A stretch of DNA of 64,000 nt, taken from contig NC_134958.1 of assembly GCF_965638725.1 (NCBI RefSeq), forward strand, positions 14,139,464 to 14,203,463. The letters run 5' to 3'. The notes under the pieces are model-generated. The model saw only the letters and a list, made by a program, of their open reading frames with translations, was not told the DNA's origin and did not search any database. The DNA comes from Aptenodytes patagonicus (taxonomy: Eukaryota; Chordata; Aves; Sphenisciformes; Spheniscidae). A program made the position numbers and the translations under genes. Of the stretch, positions 23,695 through 35,018 are shown one piece after another (positions within the stretch are counted from its first letter, which is position 1; each line of letters opens with the position of its first letter).

Positions 23695-26127
23695 GTAAGT
23701 ACCGGCTGCTCTGCTTTTTCCCCCTGAATCATTTCAGCTTGCTGCTTTTCACGCTGCCCGGGGGATGCCGAGGGTTTGCACGGCATGAGCTCGCCTGTGG
23801 GTCCGTGCCGGGAGGCTGGGAGTTTTTCACACGCGCCATGAAAAGATGAAGGTGGGAAAGAGCTGTGTGCGATGGGGACGGTGCGGTGGGGCCGGCAGTA
23901 CGTTGCTTTTCCCTGCCCTCCTGTGGCACCAGCAGCTCGTGGCTGTGCTGGGCGTTTGCAGAATTTATGGAAGTTTCACTCGGCAGTGTTTTAGGAGCGG
24001 GACGGGGCGCTGAGACGCAGCCGTCCCCCAGGGAGAACGGATGAAAGCACTGGGTCTGGCAAAGAGCTCAAGCACGTGCCTGAAATGCACTGATTTCGGA
24101 AAGCCTTAAGCTTATGTCTATGCTCGGAGCTGCCTGCTCATCTCAGATCCCGAGCAGATACCAGCAGCCACCCGCAGCAATAACAGCCTCCTACAAAGCC
24201 TCTGTTGTTCTGCTGGAAAAGGTCTTGGCATGTCCCATGCTGCTGACTCCGGTGCCGAGCACTCAAAGGAGCCCAGCCACTAGTTTTACAGTTCAACTTG
24301 TCTCTCTCCTTGTGCCGCCGTAAGAAAGTCATAAAAGTTAATAATTAACAGCTAAAATATTTTTCCCTCCATTGAAAGACACTGGCTGCCGGCTGGGACT
24401 GGCGGGGAGAGCCGTGCCGGGGGAGAGCTGCTGCAGCCACGCTCCACGCTTGCTGGAGCCAAGTCCGGACATGTGGTGGAGGGATGGTGACAGGGGACAT
24501 GTCAGGGCTCCTCTCGCCAGAGACAAGCCACAGCCTTTAAGGGTGAAAGCCAGTGCCAGGCAGGAACCTTCCCCGGGTGAACTCGGCACAAACCAAAGGC
24601 TCCTGGGGTGGACCTGTAGCCTGCGGTGCCTGATGTCCCCATGGGGCTTCATGTGTGGCCACACACACGGGGGTGAGGAGGAGGAGCATGAGGAAGAGGA
24701 GGAGGAAAAGGTGTGTTTGCAGCCAGCTGGGTGAGCCTGCAGAGTTTGTAACCTGCTGTTCGCAAAGGAGCCGTTTGCCGAGGTCACGGCTGCGATGGGC
24801 GCCCATCCCTCGCCCCACGCCGCTGCCACGGGAGCACTGCTCCCCGCGTGGAAAAAGTCAGCCGAAGGAGGAGGAAAACATGGGACTGCAGGGTGTGCCC
24901 GGCTGCTGCTGCGCCCCGCAGCTCCAGTGACTCATTTTGCTCTTAAAAATACAAGTTCTTCACTAAGCCCGGGCCCGGTGCTTCCCACGTTCTTCCACAG
25001 AGGCAGCCCAGCGCGGGGTGCGCGCAGGGGACCAGCTCCCTGCTTTAGCCACGGTTTGCCTGGGTTGCACCAGAGCGCACCCAGCTCGGGGCTTCCGTCC
25101 AAGGGCTCTTTGCAAATCAGGGCTCCCGCACCCCGCGGCGTGCCTTTGTGAAGAGCTTGTGCGGCTTCCTCAGCTTCACCGAGATAAGGGACATTATTTT
25201 TGTTCCGTCCCACCATCGCCCTCATTTGTGTTTATATCAGACGCGCGGCGGGGATAGGAAAAGGCAGAGCTCTGTGCCAGGCTGCTCTTTATTTCTGAAG
25301 CATGCAAATAACCAACGGCAGCCCTCACTCCCTGCCCTCACTCCCTGCCCTCCAGCCGGGTCCTGAGGCTCTGGAGGCCACCGCAGGGATAAGGTCCCCT
25401 TTTCACCATGGAGAAGTGCAGGAGTACCGAGGGGATCGCGGGGGGCTGCAGGCTCCGCATAGCTTTGATGCAGCACACCTGTAGCACAACAGCCAAAAAA
25501 AAGCTCCTGATTTAAGTCTAATCTTTAACTAAAGGCATTTCCAATTTTATTTTATGTTGGGTTTATTGCTCTCTTGCCTCGTTAATTTTTTTCCTCCTGT
25601 TAACTGCCTCCCAGCCACCTCCCTCTCTCCGGGCACTCCCCATGCACGGTAGCCCATGGCATTTTGCCCGTGTAGGTTTGCACCGGCGCTGCTTGGCCGC
25701 GCGGAGAGTTAGAGTATGGGCGGTGAGGAAGAGCAGGGGTAATGCCAGGGGTCAGGAAAGAGCAGCAAAGGGGTTTATTTGGGACTGGCAAGTCTCCGTG
25801 CAGCACCGGCAATGCGTGCTGATGGCTGAAGCTCGGTGTGTCCTGGTATGAAGTTACGGAATGGCTGAGGCAGCCGAAACGCCATCCCAGGAGCAGCTCT
25901 CGGGAGGCTGCGGAGGCTCTTTCTCATGGCTCCGTGGGTTGGAGGGTTGCAGGCATCTCAGAAACCTGGGGGGACCAGTGCATTGGTTTACATGCGATAT
26001 GCCTGTGCGACCAAGCTGAGCTGGCGCGCCGAGCCTCGGGCTCCCTTCTTGCCCAGCTTCCCCCAGGCCAGGCGGCCCCTTGCAGGAGGGTGCAGGAGAT
26101 AATTTTTTTTTCACCTTTATTTCACAG
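23695..26127 (+). other. Region upstream of PAQR5, no coding gene seen
   Basis: Either the first PAQR5 intron (if the candidate exons at 23694 and 26128 are real) or intergenic. It holds a purine-rich GAG-type run near 24675-24710 and a short CCCTCACTCCCTG duplication near 25325. No domain-bearing frame is present. Confidence 0.5.
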
Positions 26128-26180
26128 ACCGGAGGTGGAGGCAGAGGGGGGAGAGGCGGCGCTGCCGAAGCCGTCAGTGG
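26128..26180 (+). other. PAQR5: Candidate non-coding 5' exon of PAQR5 (53 nt)
   Basis: A strong acceptor (T-rich tract then ttcacag) precedes 26128, and a strong donor, GTGG|gtaaga, follows 26180. The enclosed 53 nt is purine-rich. It is 610 bp upstream of the start-codon exon on the same strand. The exon call rests on splice sites only. Confidence 0.4.
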
Positions 26181-26837
26181 GTAAGAGATGGAGATGCTGG
26201 GGCCAGAGGGGCTGCACTGTGGCACTGGGATGTTCAATGGGGAGTGGGCAGAGAGGAAACAGCCTGGGTGCTGCCTGGGACCCTGCATCCTCCCTGCTTC
26301 CCTGAGGGGACCTGCCTGCACCCTGCAGCCCCCCAGCCCATGCCCAGGGCTTTCTGTGGGACCTTGAGGTGCTCCGGGGACGTGGGCACCGTTCCTGCAT
26401 CACCCCGGCTCTGTTGGGGTGATAACAGTGAGTTTCAGTCCCTCTGGACAGTGGGCACAGGGACACGCTGTCCTTCTCCCCCTGCCCCTTTTGGGTATGG
26501 GTGGTAGGGAGGGATCCCAACATCCCCTGCAGGGATGGATGCCATCTCCCCTCCCCGTGCCACGGGAACCCCCCAGGAAGCATTTGCCACATGTGGGTTT
26601 GGGACCCCGCATGAGGACACTGTGCCACATCCCCACCAATGCTTGTCTCCCCCAGGCCACCCGTCCTGAGTCCGGGGAGCATTGCTTCACCCGTCACGGG
26701 GCAGCCCCGTCCCCGTCCCATCGCTTCTCCAGCGGGGTGCGAGATGCGGCCAGGTGAGGTGTGAGGCACCGCTGGGGCTTGTCCCCAGGGAAGCCGAGCC
26801 GAAAACATCCCTCAGAGCCGGAGCCCCGACCTGCGCG

Positions 26838-26888
26838 ATGCTGAGCCTCAAGTTACCCCGGCTGCTCAGCATCAACCAAGTGCCTAAG
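26838..26888 (+). CDS. PAQR5: PAQR5 coding exon 1 (residues 1-17)
   Basis: The acceptor gtccccag ends at 26788, so 26789-26837 is 5' UTR. The ATG at 26838 has G at -3. The exon encodes MLSLKLPRLLSINQVPK and ends at AAG|gtcaga, phase 0. Confidence 0.93.
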
Positions 26889-29800
26889 GTCAGAGAGGAG
26901 CTTTTCTTCCCTAAGTCCGAGGCTCAGTGGGGTTTTGGGAGGTGACAGGTGGGAGCCGTGTGCTGGGGTGGCCATCCCCCCCGGGGCAGTGCTCAGCCCC
27001 TCCCCGGGACCACCTCCCACGGGGAGGGGGGACACAGCTCTGTCCTCGCAGCAGGGTCCTGGGTCCTGAAACATGGGCACCCTCCTTTTGGCAACCTTCC
27101 TTCCTTCTCCTCCGATTTGTCCTTCCTTCTCCTCCGACTGCCACCAGTGCCAGTCCTTGCCTTGCAGGGGTACCAGGAGCAGGGGATCCTCTTCGGGTAT
27201 CGCCCCCCCAGAAGCTCAGCAGCAGACTGCCTCCTCAGCGTCTTCCAAATGACGAATGAGACTCTAAATATCTGGACACATTTTGTGCCTGCCTGGTAGG
27301 TACCATGCTCTGGGTCCTCAGCATCCATGGGAGGAGGTGGTGGGTCTCCGCGGTGGGAGCAAGGCTAGGGGAGCAGGGATGGGGGGCACGCAAGGGTGCA
27401 ATGCTCACCTTCCTCCACCCCACAGGTACTTCGTGTGGACCCTGGTCGGGCGGCTGCAGGGGCCGGGGGGCCGGGAGGACCCCCACGCCTGGCCCCTCCT
27501 CGCCTACCTGCTGACCTGCTGCATCTACCCCCTCGCCTCCAGCTGCGCCCACACCTTCAGCACCATGTCCACCCGCGCCCGGCACATCTGCTACTTCTTC
27601 GATTATGCGGCTCTCAGCATGTACAGCTTGGGTAAGGACGGGCAAGTCTGCAGAGGTTTCGGTGGGGTGCCAGTCCCCAGCACTCCCCCGGGGCAGCAGG
27701 AGCTGAAGCACAGGGAGGTGTCAGGGACGGGGCTGAACCCCGGGTGCTCAGACGGCTCGTATCCATGGGACAAGCAGAAACGGCGGCTGCTTGTGTGTAG
27801 TTTCTACTCCTCCTCCTCCCTGCAGCCTGGCGCTTGAGAGGGACCATGAAGCATCTCTGACACCGCCACAAATAATAATTTGGAGCTGGGTTTCGTACAG
27901 GGCAGCCCTGGGACAGAGGCCTGTCTGTGTGACACTCTATTTGTAGTAAATAGAATAAGGGAAAAAACCCCACATTAAAGACAAATGCTGTCAGTGAAGT
28001 CGGTGGCACCTTGCTGGGGGGCAAGCACAGGGGCAGCAGCAGCCAGGGTCTTCTCATGGCACAACGCACCTCCGGCTCCTCGTGGAAAGGTGTTTGCAGG
28101 AGCTGGCTATCAGGGCGTCTGCCTGATGCTCCCCTTAGCTACTTACCTGCTCTTCTACCTTCATTCATATCTCCCTTTCCTGAGAGCACCCAACGCCAAG
28201 TGCCAATTTGAAGGTTCACAGCTGCACCCAGGAGGATGCTGAGGGTCCCGGAGGGACCTGGAACTAACCGGGCACCTCCTGTATTCCCAGGGTCTGCGCT
28301 GGCATACTCGGCGTACATTTTCCCAGCAGAATGGGTCAACAGCACTTTCCACCACTGCTATGTCCCCATTGCGGTGTTTAACACTGTCGTTAGCACCAGT
28401 CTGTCCTGCTATTCCAGGTAAGCTTCTGCTTTATCTGCCGTGATTGCTACATTATAATCGTTAATTAGTATTATTAATAAAGGTTTTCAATTACAGGCTG
28501 TATGGCAACAATATGAGCCTTAAGCTCAGGAAGGGGAAGAAGGGGACTTCTGGTTTGGGAAACATGTTGCATGTTGGCACTAGGAGAGTTTGATGATCAA
28601 AAATGCAAAACAATTGAAGTAGCTTTAATTTTTGGAAGTTCAAAAGGTAACTTCGTATGGCGCACGCCTGGGAGGAAGATACCCACCTCCAGCGCCTTGT
28701 TTGGGCTGTTGTTTTTCTAACATAACCTGCAAAAAGTGGGGGGGGGGCTCCTGTGCACCCAACATTTAAGCGTTTATGTAACCTAAACATTAATGTGTTT
28801 AGGTTTAAACATGAGCATGGTCCTGCCAAAGGCACGTATCAGCCTAAGTGCTGTGTGTGCGCGCGCGTGTGTGTTTATATGTGTGTGCAACAGATTTGCA
28901 GAGGAGGAACCTCAGCATTCTCGCAGCTGATTGCATCATTTTTAAAGCATGAGCAGCATTGCGTGCGTGGTATTTTGTTCCTGAATGGCATTAGACAATT
29001 TGTTTGGAATAACTCAAATGTCTAAACTACTCGGCTGATTTCCAGCGATTCATGCCGTGCTAGAAGTCTAGCTGGTTTGGTTTTTATTTAATTCATGGTA
29101 GATACCTCCCTGAAGGCTGTGTTTGTAAAGCACTCGTGTCTGTCATTGCGACAACATGCAGTTTGCTTTGCAAAATGTACAATTCCTGTTTTCATGAGTG
29201 CTGTGAATTGTTTGGCATTATTCCTTCCTTGTATTTTGGGGTGTCTTTCTTTGTATTTTGGGGTGTCTTTGACATGTGGTCGCCTGTCGCAGCATCACGT
29301 AACCCCGGGGGACCTTTTCTCCCCGGCTGCTGTGGCCGGGGCAGCCCCCCCAAGACGCCCCCAGCACAGGGCTGTGTTTCGATGCTGCTGCCTAGGCAGG
29401 GAGAAAGATGCTCCCACGCTCTGGCAAACACAGCAGGAAGAACTCACGCTGCCCGGCTGGCTCTGCTGCAAGAGAGGGTCTGCTGCAGGGTGGGATGCAG
29501 CTGAGCATTGCCGTGTCTTCCCGAGAGGGAGTGCTAAGCTCTCGCTATTCCTTACGGATCCTGCAAATTTGGCTTGTTTAAGTGTCTGTTGAGTACGGGA
29601 GTATTTACTCGCCTTTTGGCCTGTGGGTTACTCACTGGAGTAACTCCCTGGGGTGGAAGATTTGGACCTATCCTTGGTATTACTGAGCAGTACTGCAAAC
29701 TCAAGGATCTCTCTTGGATCACTCAGTGGCTGATGCCAGTTGGGGCTTGGTATTTTTTCCTTATATTCCTCATTTCTTTCTCTTTCTTTTTGTCTCTTTT

Positions 29801-32800
29801 CCCCCTCTTATTTTTGTCTTGTGCGTCTCTTTATTGTCTCGTTAGATGGGCTTAGCAAACGAAGCTCACTGACCGTGTGCTAATCCTAGTACTTACCACT
29901 TGAAGATAACACTTAGGAAATATCAGCAACTTGAGCTCCAGATTAATTTGGATTGTTTAAAAAAATTCTTGATCTGCAAATTTAATTGTCAGCATCTCTC
30001 TACTACAAAACTGTAAGTATAGTTATGTGAAAAACATGCAACTATCGCTATGTGATAGAATAGCAATTCCTATTGTCTCAGTAATTTCCATTAGAGAAGT
30101 AGTAAATCCATCAAATGTCAGCTTAAAAATAAAAAAAAAATCAACAAAAGATCCCTGGGTGAGCAGGAATACTGAATATACCATACCTGTGTGGGCCAGC
30201 AATGCTGCTGGTTTACCCCCATGGTGGTGAGAGCGGAGCCCCCGTAATTCAGCACTGCACCCCGCGCACTCCAGGTCACGTCTGGGGACCGCGTTAGCCA
30301 CGGGGCTGCCAGCATCCCCGCGGCGGCCGCTCTCACCCCATGCCCCTCTGCACGCCCCACGCGTGTGAGCATCTCAGCTGCGTGTGCGACCCCCAGCTGT
30401 GCCCCCAGCCGCCCGCCTCTCTCCTTTCTCTCCTCTCGCAGGTTGAGGCTGGTGGGGCTGCAGAGGACAAGGGTGCATGCTTTTGCGCCTGCCTCTGCCA
30501 CGGTACTTTCCTAGTTTGCATGAGTGGCTTGTGCCGGGCTTGCACCCCGGGGTGCCTGAGCCACGGCCGGCGGGTCGGGTATGGGGGGGCGGTGGGGCTG
30601 GCTGTCCCCGAGACCCCCACGAGGCCGCTGGCGCCTGAGCCACCCTGTTTCCTACCACGGGGCGCTGCTCACCGATTGCATTCGCTTCAGCGTCACCCTC
30701 GGCTGAGTCACACCAGCCAAAACGTCCCTCTGAGGTGGAGGGTGGGTGGACGGGAGCAGACCCGAAACCGAATTGTGCAATGGGCGCTGATGCTACCGAG
30801 CCAGGCGCGCTCAGAGGGGACCTGCCTGGGCACTCCAGCTCCTGCCCGGCTCGCAGAGGGCTCAGCAGCAGCACAGCAATGCTGTCTGGGCTGCTCCGCC
30901 AACCGCACCCTGGGCAGGGCTGTCTCGAGGAGCCGGAAGGGTCCATGGCTGCTGGGAGGGTCCGTGGCTGCCGGCAGCTCCGGGCACACGTGGCACTGCC
31001 AGGGAGTGGGGTCACTCGAGGAGAGAGAGGCGAGCAGCACGCCTGGCCGTTTTGGAGAGGTTCAGACGTGGGAAGGGCTCCTGACCCCGGCTGAGTTTCT
31101 GCACCGTGGCCGAACGCAGCGGCAGAGTACGCTCAGCCTTTGGCATGCACCCCGTGAAGGTTGATGGAAATTTTCCTGCTGCACCAAATTTCATCAACTT
31201 ACCAGGAAAATTTTCCAATCCTAGATGGCTGGTTGATGAGTCAACAGTAAGAATTTTTGCTTGGTTGGTTTTTGCATCCTGTGCCCTAGGAACACTGAAT
31301 TTCCAAACAGGGAAACGTGCAGATGGACTGAAATAAGTGTGTTTATCCTTTACGTGACGCTAGATACTCCTGCCACATTGAAATAGAGGGCGTCCGACTG
31401 CGTCACCCCCCAGTGCAGGATGAGCAGCTGCATAAAAGGTTTCTTTCATGCTGGAGGATTTGGCATCTCCTTGCGGACATCCCCATGAAAGCAGAAAAAC
31501 CTGTATGGGCTTTTCACGAGGAGAACAGAGTACGCTTGAACTCTGCTACATCTCATGCCATCCTCTGTGAATAGGGCACTGTCCCAGGGGTTACCGTGCA
31601 CTTGGCCGTGCGCCCAGGCTGTGGTACGGTGGCTCTATTTTGGTAACAGAGGAGCACAGGTTGGATCAGTACGTGGCCGAAGGAGTGGGAAGATGTGTGG
31701 CAAGGGTGAGCGCAGCACCGCGCAGCAGCGGGTGAGCAGGACGGGAGTACAGCACCGGGCAGGTGAAACCACGGTAGGAAGACACAGCAGGAATCATGCA
31801 GAAACACCGGAGAAAACAGAGCAGGAAGCATTTTCAGCATCGTCGTGATGTCTTCTGAGCAAGCCACAAGCCATGGTAGAAGGCCAAACCGAGGAGGAGC
31901 GAGACGAAAGCCCTTATGCAGTTAGTGGCTCTTGAGCATAAGTCAAATTGTTGGGGTTTCAACCCATAATTTGGGTCATACTGATAGAGCCCTTCTGCTT
32001 TGCAGGCAGGTCTGTTGTAGTTCTGCTCAAGTAAATCTCCCTGTTTCCACATTGGGCTAAAACCCTGTAAAAGCCTGTCTTCCCCAGCAGGGAGGCATCG
32101 GAGAGAGAGGTTTTCCGTTCCCGGTCTGGAGCTCCTGTGGCTCCAGCGGGAGGGCAGGGTGATGGGCTGGCTGCTGGAGCCTTCCCCATTGTAGGGAGCA
32201 TCCTGACACCTGCCCTGCTGCCCCCCAACTGCCCCCACGGCCGGAGGGGCGGGAGGAGACATGGGGTGCCTCGGGCGTGCCGTCTCGCCATGGGCAGGTG
32301 GAGATGCTCCATGGAGTAGGCTGGCCGGCGGCCGTGCCAGCGCGTGGTGCGGCTCCCCTGGGCTTTCCGTCTCCAGGTTTCGTCTGAGTTGTGTTCCCCT
32401 TGCGGCAAGAGCAGGCTGGGGGCTCGGCACGTGGCTTGTGACCCAGCTCCAGGTTTTATAATGGTTTTTTTGGGACCTGGGTGGTCAATTCTTTCATGAT
32501 TTCAGCTATGAAGTATGTCCTACATTTCAGCAGCACGATTTCCTGGGGAACAAAATGCAGAATATTACTCCCCATACAGACATAGGCTTTCCTCCTCATA
32601 TATAGTATGATTATAACCAGCAGGCTGCTTCTTCCATTATAATGGTGATGTCATGAAAAAGTAACTTGTTAAATTAATTTACTTTGTGTTTTCAGTAACT
32701 GTCTCCATGCATTCTCTGAAATGACAATTGCAAAATCTTGGCAGGATGCTGCAACATTTCATGCATTTCAGACATAAGCTGCAATACAGCTTAATTAACA

Positions 32801-35018
32801 GTGACAATCACAGCCTGAATGCTGCATGACCTACAAAGCCTTCCAAACCAAGGCAGATGTATTCTTCTTGATTGCTGTGCTCAGAAAGCTTGGTTTCAAA
32901 ACCGAGAGTGAAAACTCGAAAACAACTGCAGGGGCAGCAGCTGTTTAAAGACCAGCTCTGTTCCTAGCTGCTGATGGGTAACGGTTAATGAGCAATGGTG
33001 AATGAAGCAAAATCAGCCACGCCAGGATGGTGTAAAAAAGGTTGTTTTCAGAGCTGCAGAGATGCACCTGTGAGGGCCAGAGCATGTAACAGGGGAGGGT
33101 GGCCCCTAAATCCTTCCTCCCCCAGCTCAGGGTTCAGCCAGGGAAGGTTCAGTCACATGAGCCGAGGGTGGTCGCAGCTGTAATACTCTCAGCGCACAAA
33201 AAATCACGTTGCTGTGGCTGAATTCACGGCCGTCCGTGGGGAAATGTATGTGCAGTCTATATACTGCAGGGCACGGTCCCCAGCAAACGACTGACAAACA
33301 GAATCCAGCGCTGACGTTAGCCTATTCTGCCGTGCTGTGCCATGTGAAATACCTGCTCTGTTTTCCTCTAGGTTTCTGGAGGTGGAGCAGCCCAGGTTCA
33401 GCAAGGCTTCCCGCACGCTGGCCTTTGTGTACCCGTACCTCTTCGACAGCATCCCTCTCTTCTACAGGGTACGTCTCCCACGGCCCATATTCACAGCACC
33501 AAGACATTTGCTTGCTGCAGGGTTGGAAATACAGCTGCTTCATCCTAGGGAAAATATGCCAGCCTTTTTTTTTTTTTTAAAGGAAAACAAACTCCAGCAG
33601 GAAAAGAGATTTGGTTATTTTTTCCTGCATCTATTGATAGGCAGATTCCTTCCACTTCAAAACACCGTGCTCAAACTTTGCCTGTGCTGGAAAGTTACTG
33701 CCTTTGAAAGCTGCGAGTTTTCCAGTTCCAAAACTGGAGCAGGGTGGGAATTTTGCTGCAGGGAGGTCTAAGGACAGGAGGTGTGGGGCTGGGCTTTGCA
33801 TCGAATGGAGGCGACCGGTCTTGTATTGAGCCCTGGGTCCTGCACCACGTGCCCTGGTGTTGCGTGATGGGCAGCCAGAGACGATGGGGGCTCGGGGAAT
33901 GGCGCTGCCTCCTTTAGAAATGTGTTGTTCCCCTCTTGCCTTGCACGGTACCCCTGCGTGGACACGTCTTTGCTGCTGCAGTTCTACCAGTGCGCGGCGG
34001 AGGGCTGCACGGAGGCTGCGATCCTGGTCCACTACAAGCACACCGTCTTTGCCTTCCTCACTTGCTTCATCTTCGCTAGCCATCTGCCAGAGAGACTTGC
34101 GCCAGGACACTTTGACTACATTGGTAAGTGCCGAAAGGGTGAGCTGGCATTGTTTTCTCATTATTTTCAGGGAGAAAGCACATTAATGCATGAGTGGCTC
34201 CCAGAGGTTATAATATATTCCCTGCTGGAAATTTGAAATGTGGTTTTACATACAAGATACAGCAGTCCTGCCTAGGTAAAGTGGGAACAGCTCCAGAAGC
34301 ATGCTGTTTCCAAAATGTTTCACAGAGGGTTTCATGACTGCAAAGCACTCATTTCTCATGCAAAAAACCTCACCTGTGGCACAGCGGTGCTCCACAGTGC
34401 CAGCTCAGGGCACTGCAGGAGCAGCCACCAAGGAGACTGGATAGCAGTCCTGGCCGCATCGGGGTTTTCCCTGTTCCCCCCGCCACGCCGTGCACAGGCA
34501 CGGTGCTCCTTAGCACGTCGTGTGTGCTAAGGATCGCAGCAGCGAGCTGCGCATCCCTCGCTTCCATTACAGCCAGCTGCGTTTTGGAAAGGAAGATCTC
34601 TGTGCTCTGGTGGCGCAACGATAAAAGCCACAGAAATTAGTAGAATAAATATTTTAAAATGTGATGCCCGGAGGCAATGGATGCTATGCAGAAGGCCTGC
34701 TGAGCCCTCACGGCGGTGTTTTAATGAAGCCCAAGTTGTTTCTTGGTGAGTGCTTTTGGCTTTGTTGCAGGGCACAGCCACCAAGTTTTCCATGTGTGTG
34801 GGATCATCAGCACGCACTTCCAGATGGAGGCCATCATGATGGACATGGCCGAGCGCCACGACCGGCTCCTGCCCACCTCGCTGCTCCCCTCCTCCCTGCA
34901 GACTCTCGGGTCGATGGGCATCTGCATGGCCGTGAGCCTGGCTGTCATCGGGCTCTGCTCGATGTCCCTGCGCTTCATGCCAGAGCCTCTGCAGAGAGAA
35001 AAACCACACGGGCGTTAG
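26838..35018 (+). CDS. PAQR5: Membrane progestin receptor gamma, seven coding exons
   Basis: A progestin and adipoQ receptor family member (mPR gamma), a multi-pass membrane protein that binds progestins and signals non-genomically. Coding exons are 26838-26888, 27168-27295, 27426-27631, 28291-28417, 33372-33468, 33982-34123 and 34771-35018. They join in frame to 332 aa (human 330, from memory). Family hallmarks are the start MLSLKLPRLL, QMTNETLNIWTH at residues 44-55, SSCAHTF with H102, SHLPERLAPG before the last exon, and GHSHQVFH with H252, H254 and H258. These His residues sit where the hydrolase-like PAQR/CREST superfamily places its metal ligands. Several hydrophobic segments span the chain. 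No frameshift or stop interrupts it. PAQR5 is preferred over PAQR6-9 from the N terminus and from synteny with GLCE and KIF23. Confidence 0.95.
27099..27142. repeat. 22-bp duplicated pyrimidine unit
   Basis: CCTTCCTTCTCCTCCGA occurs at 27099 and again at 27121, each followed by a slightly different 5-base end. It sits just before the acceptor of PAQR5 exon 2 and lengthens the pyrimidine tract. Confidence 0.85.
27168..27295 (+). CDS. PAQR5: PAQR5 coding exon 2 (residues 18-60)
   Basis: The acceptor ccttgcag ends at 27167. It encodes GYQEQGILFGYRPP through NETLNIWTHFVPA plus two bases of Trp60. The donor is TG|gtaggt at 27296. The upstream pyrimidine tract is built from a duplicated 22-bp unit. 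Confidence 0.95.
27426..27631 (+). CDS. PAQR5: PAQR5 coding exon 3 (residues 60-129)
   Basis: The acceptor ccccacag ends at 27425 and the donor is TTGG|gtaagg at 27632. It encodes the first membrane spans, with SSCAHTFSTMS and the following RHICYFFDYAALSMYSLG, both family signatures. It includes H102. Confidence 0.96.
28291..28417 (+). CDS. PAQR5: PAQR5 coding exon 4 (residues 129-171)
   Basis: The acceptor tattcccag ends at 28290 and the donor is CCAG|gtaagc at 28418. It encodes SALAYSAYIFPAEWVN and a membrane span ending in LSCYSR, with a predicted NST sequon. Confidence 0.94.
28852..28874. repeat. Alternating TG/CG tract
   Basis: Twenty-three nucleotides of strict pyrimidine-purine alternation with a GCGCGCG core, followed by a further ATGTGTGTG run. 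It lies in PAQR5 intron 4. Confidence 0.8.
29229..29270. repeat. Direct duplication of about 21 bp
   Basis: TTGTATTTTGGGGTGTCTTT appears twice in tandem. It lies in PAQR5 intron 4 and has no evident function. Confidence 0.85.
33372..33468 (+). CDS. PAQR5: PAQR5 coding exon 5 (residues 171-203)
   Basis: The acceptor ttttcctctag ends at 33371 and the donor is CAGG|gtacgt at 33469. It encodes FLEVEQPRFSKASRTLAF and YPYLFDSIPLFYR. It follows the largest intron of the gene (about 5 kb). Confidence 0.95.
33982..34123 (+). CDS. PAQR5: PAQR5 coding exon 6 (residues 204-251)
   Basis: The acceptor tgctgctgcag ends at 33981 and the donor is ATTG|gtaagt at 34124. It encodes FYQCAAEGCTEAA, a membrane span, and SHLPERLAPGHFDYI, conserved in mPRs. 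Confidence 0.95.
34771..35018 (+). CDS. PAQR5: PAQR5 coding exon 7 (residues 251-332)
   Basis: The acceptor ttgttgcag ends at 34770. It encodes GHSHQVFHVCGIISTHFQ with the conserved histidines, a final hydrophobic span (MGICMAVSLAVIGLCSM) and a short tail ending KPHGR before TAG at 35016-35018. Confidence 0.95.

Larger units (their letters stand above)
28418..33371 (+). other. PAQR5: PAQR5 intron 4 (about 5 kb)
   Basis: By far the largest PAQR5 intron. It contains an alternating TG/CG tract (28852-28874), a duplicated TTTGTATTTTGGGGTGTCTT unit (29229-29270), GC-rich stretches at 30.2-31.1 kb that open shadow frames, and an AT-rich island at about 32460-32900. No gene was recognised. Confidence 0.8.
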
